Assembly (NCBI RefSeq): GCF_002871915.2
Contig: NZ_CP126958.1
Coordinates: forward strand, 930,001 to 994,000
Source: Aerococcus loyolae
GTDB taxonomy: Bacteria; Bacillota; Bacilli; Lactobacillales; Aerococcaceae
Direction: 5' to 3'
DNA length: 64,000 nt
Within the stretch, counting starts at the first letter, position 1. Each line of letters opens with the position of its first letter. Of the stretch, positions 47,913-56,535 are shown piece after piece. Under the pieces are notes generated by a model. It saw only the letters and a program-made list of their open reading frames with translations, ran no database searches and was not told the origin of the DNA. The position numbers were made by a program, and so were the translations under genes.

Positions 47913-47994
47913 TTTATTTTAAAAAATCCCAGTGTCATGCCAAATAACTAAAAAGCTGATAAAGTCAATAATTCTTGGCCCGTTTTTCTCTAGC

Positions 47995-48104
47995 TTAAAG
48001 TGCTTGATTATCATTTAGAGATTCAGGGTGGGGCTGTCAAGGTGGAGAGCGAAGCGGACCTTGACTGGCCCACACTGAATCTCTATGCTTTGTTAAGCAC
48101 TTTA
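47995..48104 (-). repeat. Long hairpin at the transposase 3' end
   Basis: Nested pairs: TAAAGTGCTT (47996-48005) with AAGCACTTTA (48095-48104); TAGAGATTCAG (48016-48026) with CTGAATCTCTA (48075-48085); GTGGG with CCCAC; CAAGGT (48038-48043) with ACCTTG (48058-48063). It overlaps the transposase stop codon and could block transcription passing through the element or protect the mRNA end. Confidence 0.75.
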
Positions 48105-49172
48105 GCCTGCTTCTTTAAGCGTTTCCTGAAGTTTCGCAACTTCTAGGTTATAACAGTCGTTAGGGGTTTGATAATCTAAGACCTTTCTAAAGCGATTATT
48201 TATTGTATTCGTATAGTGTGCGAGTTCCTGGTATGTCAGCTTTTTAAAGCTTGTCCCTTTGGGCAAGAATTCTCTTAACATGCGATTATGTCTCTCATTA
48301 CTGCCTTTTTCCCAAGCTGAATAGGCATGGGCGAAAAAGACTTCCAAATCCTTCAGAGCATACTCAAGCTGAGATAGTTTAGAAAATTCACTGCCGTTAT
48401 CGGTCGTTAAGGTTTTAAAACACGCTTGACCCTCTTTAAGAATCACCTTTTTAACCGATTTTACAATGGAATCTGCATCCCACTTCCAAGTCTTCTTGGT
48501 GAGGAATTTTCGCGTTTTCCGTTCAACTAGAGTAATAAGACATGGCTCTCCTTTAGTCTTCTTTCCTATCACGAGGTCAAGCTCCCAGTGACCAAATTCT
48601 TCTCTTGAAAGGACGTCTGGGCATCGCTGATCAATGCTTTTTCCAAATACCTTTTTATTCGTCCCACGCGGTTCACTAGGTTGTTTTCTTGGACGAATCC
48701 TTGTTTTCATAGGAAGATCAATATTCCTCACATTTAATAAACCAAGATTGATATATTTATACATGGTTTTGGTGCAAGGAACTCTTTCTAAAGGGTGTTT
48801 TCTGCGGTAATCATGAATAAACGTATCAACACTGAAAATACGGTCTTCTTTAGGTGTCAGTAAGGCTTCCTCAAAGGCTTTAATGAAGTTAGATTTTCCA
48901 TACAAAGCGCCTCTGGCTTTAGAATTTGACCGATTATCTTTATAAACACGCGAGCCAGTTTCTGCAAGATAGACATCAACGTAGGTATGATCATAGTTCA
49001 TTTGACGTGTTTTTCCACGTTTTAGTTCACGAGATATGGTGCATTGATTGACGCCAACGGCGTCAGCAATCTCTTTCTGTTTATGTCCTTCTTGGTGCAT
49101 TGCTTGGATAATTCCGCGTTTTTCTGCAGAAAGGTGTGTATATGATCTAGGTTTCGTGTTAGAATGTTTCAT
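48102..49172 (-). CDS. IS30-family transposase
   Basis: DDE transposase of 356 residues. N-terminal helix-turn-helix (LSAEKRGIIQAMHQEGHKQKEIADAVGVNQCTISREL, residues 14-50), then the RNase-H-like core: first Asp in HWELDLVIGKK near 209, second Asp in TTDNGSEFSK near 271, and Glu in KGSNERHNRMLREFLPKG near 305, the IS30 hallmark. A -10-like TATACT (- strand, 49218-49213) precedes it. Length is normal and there is no frameshift. Confidence 0.95.
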   Translation of the reverse strand: MKHSNTKPRSYTHLSAEKRGIIQAMHQEGHKQKEIADAVGVNQCTISRELKRGKTRQMNYDHTYVDVYLAETGSRVYKDNRSNSKARGALYGKSNFIKAFEEALLTPKEDRIFSVDTFIHDYRRKHPLERVPCTKTMYKYINLGLLNVRNIDLPMKTRIRPRKQPSEPRGTNKKVFGKSIDQRCPDVLSREEFGHWELDLVIGKKTKGEPCLITLVERKTRKFLTKKTWKWDADSIVKSVKKVILKEGQACFKTLTTDNGSEFSKLSQLEYALKDLEVFFAHAYSAWEKGSNERHNRMLREFLPKGTSFKKLTYQELAHYTNTINNRFRKVLDYQTPNDCYNLEVAKLQETLKEAG

Positions 49173-49250
49173 AGCCAGTGAGTGCTCCTTTACTTGGGTT
49201 TAGACGCTTTTAAGTATAGAGCATCACTGGTTTTTTGTCGTCCTTTTCTC

Positions 49251-49275
49251 TATGCACTTCATTTTACAATTTACC
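49251..49275 (+). repeat. Right inverted repeat of the IS30 element
   Basis: Begins TATGCACTTC and ends CAATTTACC. It contains TTTACA (49263-49268), an outward -35-like hexamer. Confidence 0.88.
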
Positions 49276-49291
49276 GAAATTAAAGTATTAT
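49263..49291 (+). promoter_or_regulatory. Hybrid promoter driving parE (IS end plus resident -10)
   Basis: TTTACA (49263-49268, inside the right inverted repeat), 17-base spacer, TATTAT (49286-49291, resident DNA). Removing the IS and one 13-bp repeat gives TTGCAA (47863-47868) 16 bases before the same TATTAT, which looks like the original promoter. The insertion thus took away one -35 and supplied another. Confidence 0.6.
49276..49288 (+). repeat. Right copy of 13-bp target duplication
   Basis: GAAATTAAAGTAT, identical to 47875-47887. Its last three bases are the start of the parE -10 element. Confidence 0.85.
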
Positions 49292-49331
49292 GGTAAATAT
49301 GCATATAAATAGGTTAGAGGAGATGCACTGC

Positions 49332-51407
49332 ATGGCAAAAAATTCTAAGGCAACTTATGATGAGTCATCCATTCAAATATTAGAAGGCTTAGAAGCGGTT
49401 CGTAAGCGACCAGGAATGTATATCGGGTCAACCGATAATCGCGGCTTACATCACTTGGTCTATGAAATTGTAGACAATTCCATTGATGAAGCTTTAGCCG
49501 GCTACTGTGATGAAATTTCTGTGACCATTCATGAAGATAATAGCGTTACGGTAACTGATAATGGACGGGGAATGCCGATTGGCAAACATAGTAGTGGCAA
49601 ACCAACTGTTGAAGTGATCCTGACCGTCCTTCACGCGGGGGGAAAATTTAGCGAAAGTGCTTATAAGACCTCTGGAGGGCTCCACGGAGTAGGATCTAGT
49701 GTAGTTAATGCCTTATCTGATTCCTTAGAGGTTACGGTTTACCGGGATAATAAAAAGTATTATCAAAGCTTTAGTCAGGGCGGTAAGCCGCATAAACCTA
49801 AGTTAACCAGTCACAAAAGTAAGCAGACTGGAACCAGTATTCACTTTCACCCCGATCCTAAGATCTTTGGTGCAACGGAATTTAATAGTGACACCATTAA
49901 AGAACAATTAAGGGAAAAGGCCTTTTTAACTAAAAGCTTAGCGATTCATTTTACTGATGAAAAAAATGCTAGCCAGGAAAGCTTTCACTATGAAGATGGT
50001 CTGGTCGAATTTATTCATTATTTAAATGAAAATAAAGAAGTACTCCAAGAGGTCACTTATATAGAAGACAAGGATAAAAGTTCTAATATCGAAATGGAAT
50101 TAGCCTTTCAATACAATGATGGCTATTCTGAGACCATCTTATCCTTTGTTAACAATGTTCGTACGCCAGATGGCGGGACCCATGAAACGGCTTTAAAAAC
50201 CGGGATGACTAAGGCCTTCAATGAGTATGCCAGAAAGGTTAATCTGATAAAGCCAAAGGAGAAAAATCTAGAAGGGTCAGATGTTCGTGAGGGCTTTACA
50301 GCGGTCATCTCTGTTAGGATTCCTGAAGAAATTTTACAGTTTGAAGGACAAACCAAGGGAAAATTAGGAACTCCGCAAGCGCGCTTAGCCGTAGAAAATA
50401 TGGTCAACACCCATTTATCGATCTATTTATTAGAGAACGGCGAAATTGCCCAAATGCTAGTTCGTAAGGCCCTAAAAGCGCGCCAGGCCCGAGAAGCAGC
50501 TCGTAAGGCTAGGGAGGAAAGTCGCCATGGCAAAAAAGGTAAGAGCAAAGAAACCTTACTTTCCGGTAAGCTCACTCCCGCTCAGAGTAAAAATACCAAG
50601 AAAAATGAGCTCTTCTTGGTCGAAGGAGATTCTGCGGGAGGTTCCGCCAAGCTAGGGCGAGACCGTAAATTCCAAGCTATCCTTCCCTTAAGAGGGAAGG
50701 TTTTGAATACGGAAAAGGCGAGCCTAACTGATATCTTAAAAAATGAAGAACTAAACACGATTATCCATACGGTAGGTGCAGGCGTGGGGCCAGAGTTTGA
50801 TATCCATGACTCTAACTATGATAAAGTGATCATCATGACCGATGCGGATACTGATGGGGCCCATATCCAAGTCTTACTATTAACTTTCTTTTACCGCTAT
50901 ATGCGCCCCTTAATTGAAGCGGGCAAGGTTTATATTGCTATGCCGCCTTTGTATAAACTTTCCCGAGGCAAGGGCAAGAATGAAAAGATTGCTTATGCCT
51001 GGACGGATGAAGAACTTGCTCAAGAGACTAAAAAAATTGGTAAGGGCTATACCCTCCAGCGTTATAAAGGTTTGGGAGAAATGAATGCTGACCAATTATG
51101 GGATACCACCATGAATCCTGAAAGTCGGACCCTAATCCGTGTCACCCTCGATGACTTATCGCAAGCTGAAAAAAGGGTATCCGTCCTGATGGGAAATAAA
51201 GTCGAGCCACGGCGAGATTGGATCGAAGATAATGTTCAATTTACCATGGATGAAGAGGATAAGTTATTGGAACATGCCAATCATGAAGAGAACGATACGA
51301 TCGAAGCTAGTGAATTAATCGCTCAATCGGACCAAGTCACAAGTATGAGTGATCAGGAAGGGCAAATGGATTTATTTGATGAAGGAGCTGAAGTGAATGG
51401 CGATTGA
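49332..51407 (+). CDS. parE: DNA topoisomerase IV subunit B
   Basis: ATPase subunit of topoisomerase IV, which unlinks daughter chromosomes. 691 residues from ATG 49332. GHKL ATPase landmarks [13 protein letters not shown] near 43-55, DNGRGMP near 76 and [15 protein letters not shown] near 116; [16 protein letters not shown] near 430 and [10 protein letters not shown] near 500. In-frame ATGs at 49290, 49299 and 49323 lie upstream, but AGAGGAG at 49316-49322 fits 49332 best. Assigned ParE rather than GyrB from the plsY-parE-parC order. Overlaps parC by 11 bases. Confidence 0.95.
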   Translation: MAKNSKATYDESSIQILEGLEAVRKRPGMYIGSTDNRGLHHLVYEIVDNSIDEALAGYCDEISVTIHEDNSVTVTDNGRGMPIGKHSSGKPTVEVILTVLHAGGKFSESAYKTSGGLHGVGSSVVNALSDSLEVTVYRDNKKYYQSFSQGGKPHKPKLTSHKSKQTGTSIHFHPDPKIFGATEFNSDTIKEQLREKAFLTKSLAIHFTDEKNASQESFHYEDGLVEFIHYLNENKEVLQEVTYIEDKDKSSNIEMELAFQYNDGYSETILSFVNNVRTPDGGTHETALKTGMTKAFNEYARKVNLIKPKEKNLEGSDVREGFTAVISVRIPEEILQFEGQTKGKLGTPQARLAVENMVNTHLSIYLLENGEIAQMLVRKALKARQAREAARKAREESRHGKKGKSKETLLSGKLTPAQSKNTKKNELFLVEGDSAGGSAKLGRDRKFQAILPLRGKVLNTEKASLTDILKNEELNTIIHTVGAGVGPEFDIHDSNYDKVIIMTDADTDGAHIQVLLLTFFYRYMRPLIEAGKVYIAMPPLYKLSRGKGKNEKIAYAWTDEELAQETKKIGKGYTLQRYKGLGEMNADQLWDTTMNPESRTLIRVTLDDLSQAEKRVSVLMGNKVEPRRDWIEDNVQFTMDEEDKLLEHANHEENDTIEASELIAQSDQVTSMSDQEGQMDLFDEGAEVNGD

Positions 51408-53853
51408 CATTCAAGAATTAAGCCTTGATGAAGTGATGGGCGATCGTTTTGGTCGTTATTCCAAATATATTATTCAAGATCGCGCTTTGCCTGATATCAG
51501 GGATGGACTCAAACCCGTCCAACGGCGTATTTTATATGCCATGTACCATGATGGGAATACTTCAGACCATGCTTTTAGGAAGTCTGCTAAAACTGTCGGG
51601 AATGTGATTGGTAATTACCACCCCCATGGAGATAGCTCGGTTTATAAAGCCATGGTGAGAATGAGTCAAGACTGGAAGAACCGCATGCCCCTAATTGACA
51701 TGCATGGGAACAATGGGTCCATGGACGGCGACCCTGCGGCAGCCATGCGTTATACTGAAGCGCGCTTATCTAAGCTGGCCGATGAACTGCTCAAGGACTT
51801 AAATAAAGATACTGTCGATACCATCTTGAACTTTGATGATACTGAGGAAGAACCTGTTGTTTTACCTGCTGGCTTTCCCAATTTATTAGTCAATGGCTCA
51901 CAAGGAATATCAGCAGGTTATGCTACTGAAATTCCCACCCACAATCTAGGGGAAGTCATTGATGCAGTCAATTACTATATTGATCACCCCAAGGCTAAGG
52001 TAGAGACCTTGATGAAGTATCTTCCTGGGCCTGATTTTCCCACTGGGGGCATTATTCAAGGAAAAGACCAGCTGATTAAAGCTTATAAAACGGGACGAGG
52101 CAAGGTAGTAGTTCGGGCACAAACGGAAGTGGAGTCGCTTAAGGCAGGCCGAAAACAGATCGTGATTACTGAGCTCCCCTTTGAGGTCAATAAGGCTGAT
52201 TTGGTCCGTAAAATGGACGAATTACGTCTCAACCGAAGTATTGATGGGGTACTGGAAGTCCGTGATGAATCTGACCGATCTGGCTTACGTATTATTGTTG
52301 AACTGAAGAAAGATGCTGATGCCGATCAGATTTTACAGTATTACTTTAAACATACTAATTTGCAAATTAACTATAATTTCAATATGGTGGCCATCAATAA
52401 GCAACGTCCGGAACAGGTCGGTTTAATTGCGATTATTCAAGCCTATATCGACCACCGCAAAGATGTGGTGAGCCGCAGAACCCAATATGACTTGAACAAG
52501 GCCCAAAGCCGGCGCCATATTGTCGATGGTTTGATTAAGGCCATATCCATTCTTGACCAAGTGATTGCTATTATTCGCAACAGTTCTGATAAAAAGGATG
52601 CCAAAAATAACCTGATCAGTGAATATCAATTTTCCCAGGCACAGGCAGAAGCTATCGTCACCTTACAACTTTATCGCTTAACCAATACGGATATTACGGC
52701 TTTACAAGAAGAAAAGCTATCTCTAAATGAAGCCATTAACCAGTACCAAGCCATTTTAAGTGATGAAGCGATCTTAATGAAGTTAATTCAATCAGAATTA
52801 AAGGCCATCAAAAAGGCTTATGCTACTGACCGCTTGACTAAGATTGAAGCTGAGGTAGAAGAGATAAAAATTAAAAAGGAATTTTTAATTCCTGATGAAG
52901 AGGTTGTTACTGTAGTAACCCGGGGTGGCTATATTAAGCGATCTAGCTTAAGAAGCTACCAATCCTCTAATTTCTCTGACTTAGGCCTAAGAGATGGTGA
53001 TCATGTCTTATACTTAGCTTCGCATTCAACTTTAGATAATTTAGTTTTTATTACTAATAAGGGCAATTATATTTTTCAACCGGTTTATGAGATGCAAGAA
53101 CTTCGTTGGAAGGACCTTGGTGAACACCTTTCCCAACGCATCCCTATTGCTTCCGATGAGAAGATTATCCAAGTCTATCCTTACGATAAGGACAGTCAGG
53201 ATACGATTGTCCTTGCTACTCGAGAAGGGATGATTAAACAAAGTAAGCTCAGTGAATTAAAGAAAATCCGGGGGCATAAGAATAAAGCGTCTCAAATTAT
53301 GCCTTTAGCTAATCCTCTTGATGAGGTGGTTAATTGCTATTTAGTCAATAAGCAAAACGATAAGCAAAGTGGCGAAGTGATCTTATTTACCGCCTTAGGT
53401 TTTAGCCTGCGTTACCAAATCAGTGAAATTAATACAGTGGGTTTACGGGCTAAGGGGGTTATTTCCATCAACCTTAAAGACCAAGACCAAGTGGTTAATT
53501 TTGTCTACCAAGACCAGGTGGATGAGGACCAGCAAATCCTCCTTGCCACACAGCGAGGTTATATGAAACGGATACGTTGGCGGGATATTCAAACCATGAC
53601 GCGGGCTAAGCGAGGGCTGATGGTACTGCGTGAGGTTAAATCAAAACCCCACCGCTTAGTTCAAGCTCTAGAGGTTGAATCAACCCAAGAAGTCTATGAA
53701 TTATATACCAGTAATGGGGAACTAAGCCAGATCAAGGCTGTCGATGTTCCTCTACATGAACGCTATAGTAATGGCTCACAAATTGTTGATGAAGGCCGTT
53801 TTGGTGAATTGCTTAATGTCATTCCCCTCTACAGAAAAGATCCAGAAAAATAA
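51397..53853 (+). CDS. parC: DNA topoisomerase IV subunit A
   Basis: DNA-cleaving subunit of topoisomerase IV, 818 residues. Catalytic Tyr119 in [11 protein letters not shown]; winged-helix and tower domains to about 490; C-terminal beta-pinwheel with strand repeats ([16 protein letters not shown] near 505, [16 protein letters not shown] near 605). The quinolone-binding segment reads [15 protein letters not shown]. In staphylococcal numbering Ser80 is kept but position 84, normally Glu or Asp, is Lys. Translationally coupled to parE. Confidence 0.96.
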   Translation: MAIDIQELSLDEVMGDRFGRYSKYIIQDRALPDIRDGLKPVQRRILYAMYHDGNTSDHAFRKSAKTVGNVIGNYHPHGDSSVYKAMVRMSQDWKNRMPLIDMHGNNGSMDGDPAAAMRYTEARLSKLADELLKDLNKDTVDTILNFDDTEEEPVVLPAGFPNLLVNGSQGISAGYATEIPTHNLGEVIDAVNYYIDHPKAKVETLMKYLPGPDFPTGGIIQGKDQLIKAYKTGRGKVVVRAQTEVESLKAGRKQIVITELPFEVNKADLVRKMDELRLNRSIDGVLEVRDESDRSGLRIIVELKKDADADQILQYYFKHTNLQINYNFNMVAINKQRPEQVGLIAIIQAYIDHRKDVVSRRTQYDLNKAQSRRHIVDGLIKAISILDQVIAIIRNSSDKKDAKNNLISEYQFSQAQAEAIVTLQLYRLTNTDITALQEEKLSLNEAINQYQAILSDEAILMKLIQSELKAIKKAYATDRLTKIEAEVEEIKIKKEFLIPDEEVVTVVTRGGYIKRSSLRSYQSSNFSDLGLRDGDHVLYLASHSTLDNLVFITNKGNYIFQPVYEMQELRWKDLGEHLSQRIPIASDEKIIQVYPYDKDSQDTIVLATREGMIKQSKLSELKKIRGHKNKASQIMPLANPLDEVVNCYLVNKQNDKQSGEVILFTALGFSLRYQISEINTVGLRAKGVISINLKDQDQVVNFVYQDQVDEDQQILLATQRGYMKRIRWRDIQTMTRAKRGLMVLREVKSKPHRLVQALEVESTQEVYELYTSNGELSQIKAVDVPLHERYSNGSQIVDEGRFGELLNVIPLYRKDPEK

Positions 53854-53886
53854 GTGACCTAATAACTGGATTTACGATTTATTCTA

Positions 53887-53915
53887 TTAACAATTGGGCC
53901 TGCTTTTGTTACACT
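53887..53915 (+). promoter_or_regulatory. Promoter of ppaC
   Basis: -35 TTAACA (53887-53892), 17-base spacer, -10 TACACT (53910-53915) with a TGn extension (TGTTACACT). Confidence 0.55.
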
Positions 53916-53985
53916 AAATATAAATTTGAAATAATTCTTTTGAATACTTTATTTATACTATTCAGAGTAAAAGATAGGAGTTATT

Positions 53986-54921
53986 ATGAGTAAAATTTTA
54001 ATTTTTGGCCACCAAAATCCTGATATGGATGCGATTACCAGTGCTATTTCCTTTAGCTATTTATTAAATACCCTAGGTTATGATACCGAACCCGTTGCCT
54101 TAGGAGAGGCTAATGACGAAACTAAATATGCCCTAGACCATTTTAATCATGAAGGCCTTCGTGTGATTGAAAAAGCCGGTGATGAAACTGATACCGTAGC
54201 TTTAGTGGACCATAACGAGTTCCAACAATCTGTTGCAGATATAAAAGACCTTAATGTCTTTGCCGTGGTCGACCACCACCGGGTAGGAAACTTCGAAACC
54301 TCTGCACCACTTTATTACATTGCTAAACCTTTAGGATGTACCCAAAGTGTGATTTATGACCTTTACCAAGAAAAGGGCGTTGAAATCCCTCAACAAATTG
54401 CCGGCTTAATGTTATCAGGGATTATCTCTGACACCTTACTCTATTCTTCTCCAACCTGTACCGAAAAAGACAAGGAAATCGCTAAAAAACTAGCTGAAAT
54501 TGCTGGAGTGGACGATGAAAGCTACGGAACCGAAATGCTTAAGGCTGGTGCTAATGTTGATGATAAATCAGCTGTAGAAATCGCTGATGGAGACGCGAAA
54601 TCCTTTAATATGGGTGGCAAAGAAGTCCGCATTGGCCAAGTGAATGTGGTTGATGCTAATGATGTCATCAAACGTAAGGATGAAATCCTTAAAGCCATGA
54701 AAGAACTACTAATTAATAATAATTACGATGCTTTCTTATTGGTGATAACCAACATCTTAACCAATGACTCAGAAGGTCTATTAGTTGGCGATGATTCCTT
54801 AACGAAAAACTTTGAAAAAGCCTTTGATGTAGATGTTACAGACCATCAATTAGCTTTAAAGGGCATTGTTTCGCGTAAGAAACAAATTGTCCCTCCATTA
54901 ACAGATTCCTTTGAAGGCTAA
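53986..54921 (+). CDS. ppaC: Manganese-dependent inorganic pyrophosphatase
   Basis: Family II (DHH) pyrophosphatase, 311 residues, hydrolysing PPi from biosynthesis. Metal ligands in GHQNPDMDAITSA near 8-16, VDHNEFQQS near 75 and the DHH motif VVDHHRVGNF near 96; C-terminal DHHA2 domain with substrate-binding SRKKQIVPPL near 296. ATG with ATAGGAG upstream. Monocistronic, followed by a strong terminator. Confidence 0.97.
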   Translation: MSKILIFGHQNPDMDAITSAISFSYLLNTLGYDTEPVALGEANDETKYALDHFNHEGLRVIEKAGDETDTVALVDHNEFQQSVADIKDLNVFAVVDHHRVGNFETSAPLYYIAKPLGCTQSVIYDLYQEKGVEIPQQIAGLMLSGIISDTLLYSSPTCTEKDKEIAKKLAEIAGVDDESYGTEMLKAGANVDDKSAVEIADGDAKSFNMGGKEVRIGQVNVVDANDVIKRKDEILKAMKELLINNNYDAFLLVITNILTNDSEGLLVGDDSLTKNFEKAFDVDVTDHQLALKGIVSRKKQIVPPLTDSFEG

Positions 54922-54966
54922 TTGCTTATTTTTAATTTAAAGAGTCAACTTAATAGAAGTAGATCG

Positions 54967-54994
54967 AAGCTGGACTTAGGGTCCAGCTTTTTTG
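54967..54994 (+). terminator. Intrinsic terminator after ppaC
   Basis: AAGCTGGAC (54967-54975) pairs with GTCCAGCTT (54981-54989), five-base loop, T-run. Confidence 0.92.
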
Positions 54995-55090
54995 ATTAAC
55001 TATTTTTAGGACTCACTTTTTGAAAAATTTATCCCTTTAAAATTTAAAACTTTTATTAATGCTTAAGCCGATGATTTGAGGCCTTCTTGA

Positions 55091-55132
55091 CTTCGTGTGG
55101 AGATCATTTTTCTGACACGAAGCCGGTTTTGT
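55091..55132 (+). repeat. Inverted repeat in the ppaC to ABC-operon gap
   Basis: CTTCGTGT (55091-55098) pairs with ACACGAAG (55125-55132) around a 26-base loop. It lies upstream of the leader promoter at 55177, with no T-run; role unknown. The rest of 54995-55176 is AT-rich without a gene. Confidence 0.4.
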
Positions 55133-55176
55133 CTCAATAAATTTCAAATTGTTTGAATATTAAAACAAGAAAAGCG

Positions 55177-55205
55177 TTGACATTTATCAAATTCCTGCTT
55201 AAGAT
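55177..55205 (+). promoter_or_regulatory. Promoter of the second leader and ABC operon
   Basis: -35 TTGACA (55177-55182, consensus), 17-base spacer, -10 TAAGAT (55200-55205). Same geometry as the promoter at 14260. Confidence 0.8.
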
Positions 55206-55237
55206 GGATATATCTTAATAAAAAGGACGTAAGAGAA

Positions 55238-55321
55238 ATGTTAAAAATCCAATTCAATTCGCATATGGTTTTATCTTTAGATATCACCACTAATACATAT
55301 TACTATAGCTATTTTAGATAA
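55238..55321 (+). CDS. 27-residue leader peptide, Tyr-rich, ends SYFR
   Basis: ORF of 27 codons with AAGGA at 55223-55227, ten bases before ATG 55238. The last seven codons are TAT TAC TAT AGC TAT TTT AGA (Y Y Y S Y F R), then TAA. It is the counterpart of the ORF at 14322: both start ML, share SYFR-stop and the 14 nucleotides AGCTATTTTAGATA, yet the middle of the peptides is unrelated. That pattern means the C-terminal codons and not the whole peptide are kept. Four Tyr and one Phe in seven codons suggest sensing of tyrosine (and phenylalanine) supply, or nascent-chain arrest at SYFR. Confidence 0.8.
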   Translation: MLKIQFNSHMVLSLDITTNTYYYSYFR

Positions 55322-55435
55322 TGTTTGTAGCTGTGACACTATCATAGGTACAAACAAACGCAAGTTTTTGTATCTATGATGGCTACAGTTTTTATGTGTT
55401 CAAGCCATCTGGAATGATAAATTCTAATGGCTTGA
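55322..55435 (+). promoter_or_regulatory. Alternating hairpins of the second leader
   Basis: Same order of exclusive pairings as at 14403. 1:2 is 55322-55336 with 55342-55356 (8 + 6 bp around a mismatch). 2:3 is 55341-55354 with 55367-55380 (14 bp, one G.U where the first leader has A-T). 3:4 is 55378-55384 with 55403-55409 (7 bp). 4:5 is 55400-55415 with 55421-55435 (9 bp plus GAAT/ATTC). 5:6 is weaker: CTAAT and TGA of 55424-55435 against TCAATTAG of 55469-55476, with a bulge. Read by eye only. Confidence 0.75.
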
Positions 55436-55461
55436 GGCGAATTCTTTTGGAATACACTCGC

Positions 55462-55505
55462 AAAAGGTTCAATTAGTTTTTATCAAAACTAATTGAACCT
55501 TTTTT
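55462..55505 (+). terminator. Regulated intrinsic terminator of the second leader
   Basis: Nineteen-bp perfect stem (55462-55480 with 55485-55503), loop TATC, U-run included in the 3' arm. CAAAAG at 55461-55466 can also pair with CTTTTG at 55444-55449, which would disturb the stem base. Confidence 0.92.
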
Positions 55506-55574
55506 ATTTTTTATTAAGACTTTGTTGTTAAAAATAAATAAAATAGTGGTTTTAGATATTAGAAAGAGGAGATT

Positions 55575-56531
55575 ATGATGAAAAAACAAGTGATTAAAAT
55601 AATGAGCTTAGGAGCCTTAGCTCTTGGTCTAATAGGCTGTGGCCAAGGGAAAGAGAACGATCAAAAAGCGATTGGCATCATTCAATACGCAGAACATCAA
55701 GCACTTAATGATTCCCGTGAAGGTTTTCTAGAAGGATTAGCTGAAGGCGGCTTAAGAGATGGTGAAAAGGTTAAAATCGACTACCAAAATGCCCAAGCGG
55801 ACCAATCCAATCTCAATAGCATAGCTCAGGGGATGAAAGGGCAAAAAGATCTCGTCTTTACAATAGCTACGCCCGCTGCTCAAGCAGCACTCAATGCTGA
55901 TAAGGAAACGCCAACTTTATTTACCGCAGTCACCGATCCTGAAGCGGCCAATTTGGTTAAATCAAACGATCATCCAGGGACCAATGCTAGTGGGACTAGT
56001 GACAGAGCTCCCGTTGAAAAAGCGGTCGACTTGCTCTTAAAGATCAACCCAGAAATTAAGACAGTTGGCATGCCATACAATTCAAGCGAGGTCAATTCAG
56101 AAATTCAATTTACTGCCTTTAAAGAATACGCTGAAAGTAAAGGCCTAAAGGTCGAAGCTCAAACGGTAACCACAACTAATGAAGTGCAATCTGCAATCAC
56201 TGCTTTAGCTAAAAAGGTAGATGGTATTTGCTTACCGACTGATAATACCATTGCCCAAACCATTCCTACTATCGGCAAGGTAGTAAAAGAAGAAAAAGTT
56301 CCGACAATTGGCGCAGAAAGTGCTCATATTGAGGGTTGTCTAGCAACCTACGGAGTTAATTTCAAACTCCTAGGCCGTTAAACTGCTGAAATGGCCCTTA
56401 AAATTTTAAAAGAGGGTACTGACATTAGTGAAATGCCAGTAGAAAAAGCTAATGAATTCGAATTACAAGTGAATGAAGAAATGGCAAGCGCACTTGGAAT
56501 CGATACCGAAAAGTTGAAGAAGGGAGAATAG
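55575..56531 (+). pseudogene. Second TrpX-like binding lipoprotein with in-frame TAA
   Basis: Paralogue of the lipoprotein at 14677 (lipobox LIGC near residue 21; IGIIQYAEHQAL; YNSSEVNSEIQF; LPTDNTIAQT). The reading frame meets TAA at 56379-56381 (codon 269), then continues in the same frame for 49 more codons (TAEMALKILKEG ... EEMASALGID) to TAG at 56529, aligning with the intact C-terminus of the first copy. The first copy has LGQQTG where this one has LGR-stop-TA, so a single CAA to TAA change explains it. The truncated 268-residue product lacks the last helices and is probably inactive, unless the stop is read through or is a sequencing error. Confidence 0.85.
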
Positions 56532-56535
56532 AGCA

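Larger units (their letters stand above)
47888..49275 (-). mobile_element. IS30-family insertion sequence, complete, 1388 bp
   Basis: Element bounded by 25-bp imperfect inverted repeats (22 of 25 identical) and flanked by 13-bp direct repeats. It encodes one transposase on the - strand. Position 47913-48101, between the left end and the transposase stop, holds no gene but the large hairpin at 47995. The insertion point is the plsY-parE intergenic region, inside the original parE promoter. The intact ORF, ends and exact flanking repeats suggest a recent and possibly still active copy. Confidence 0.9.

Noticed and set aside
55169..55182. cre-like half site GCGTTGACA overlapping the -35 of the second leader
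   Set aside because: Right half fits, but the conserved TG at the left is missing; the match is largely produced by the TTGACA -35 itself.
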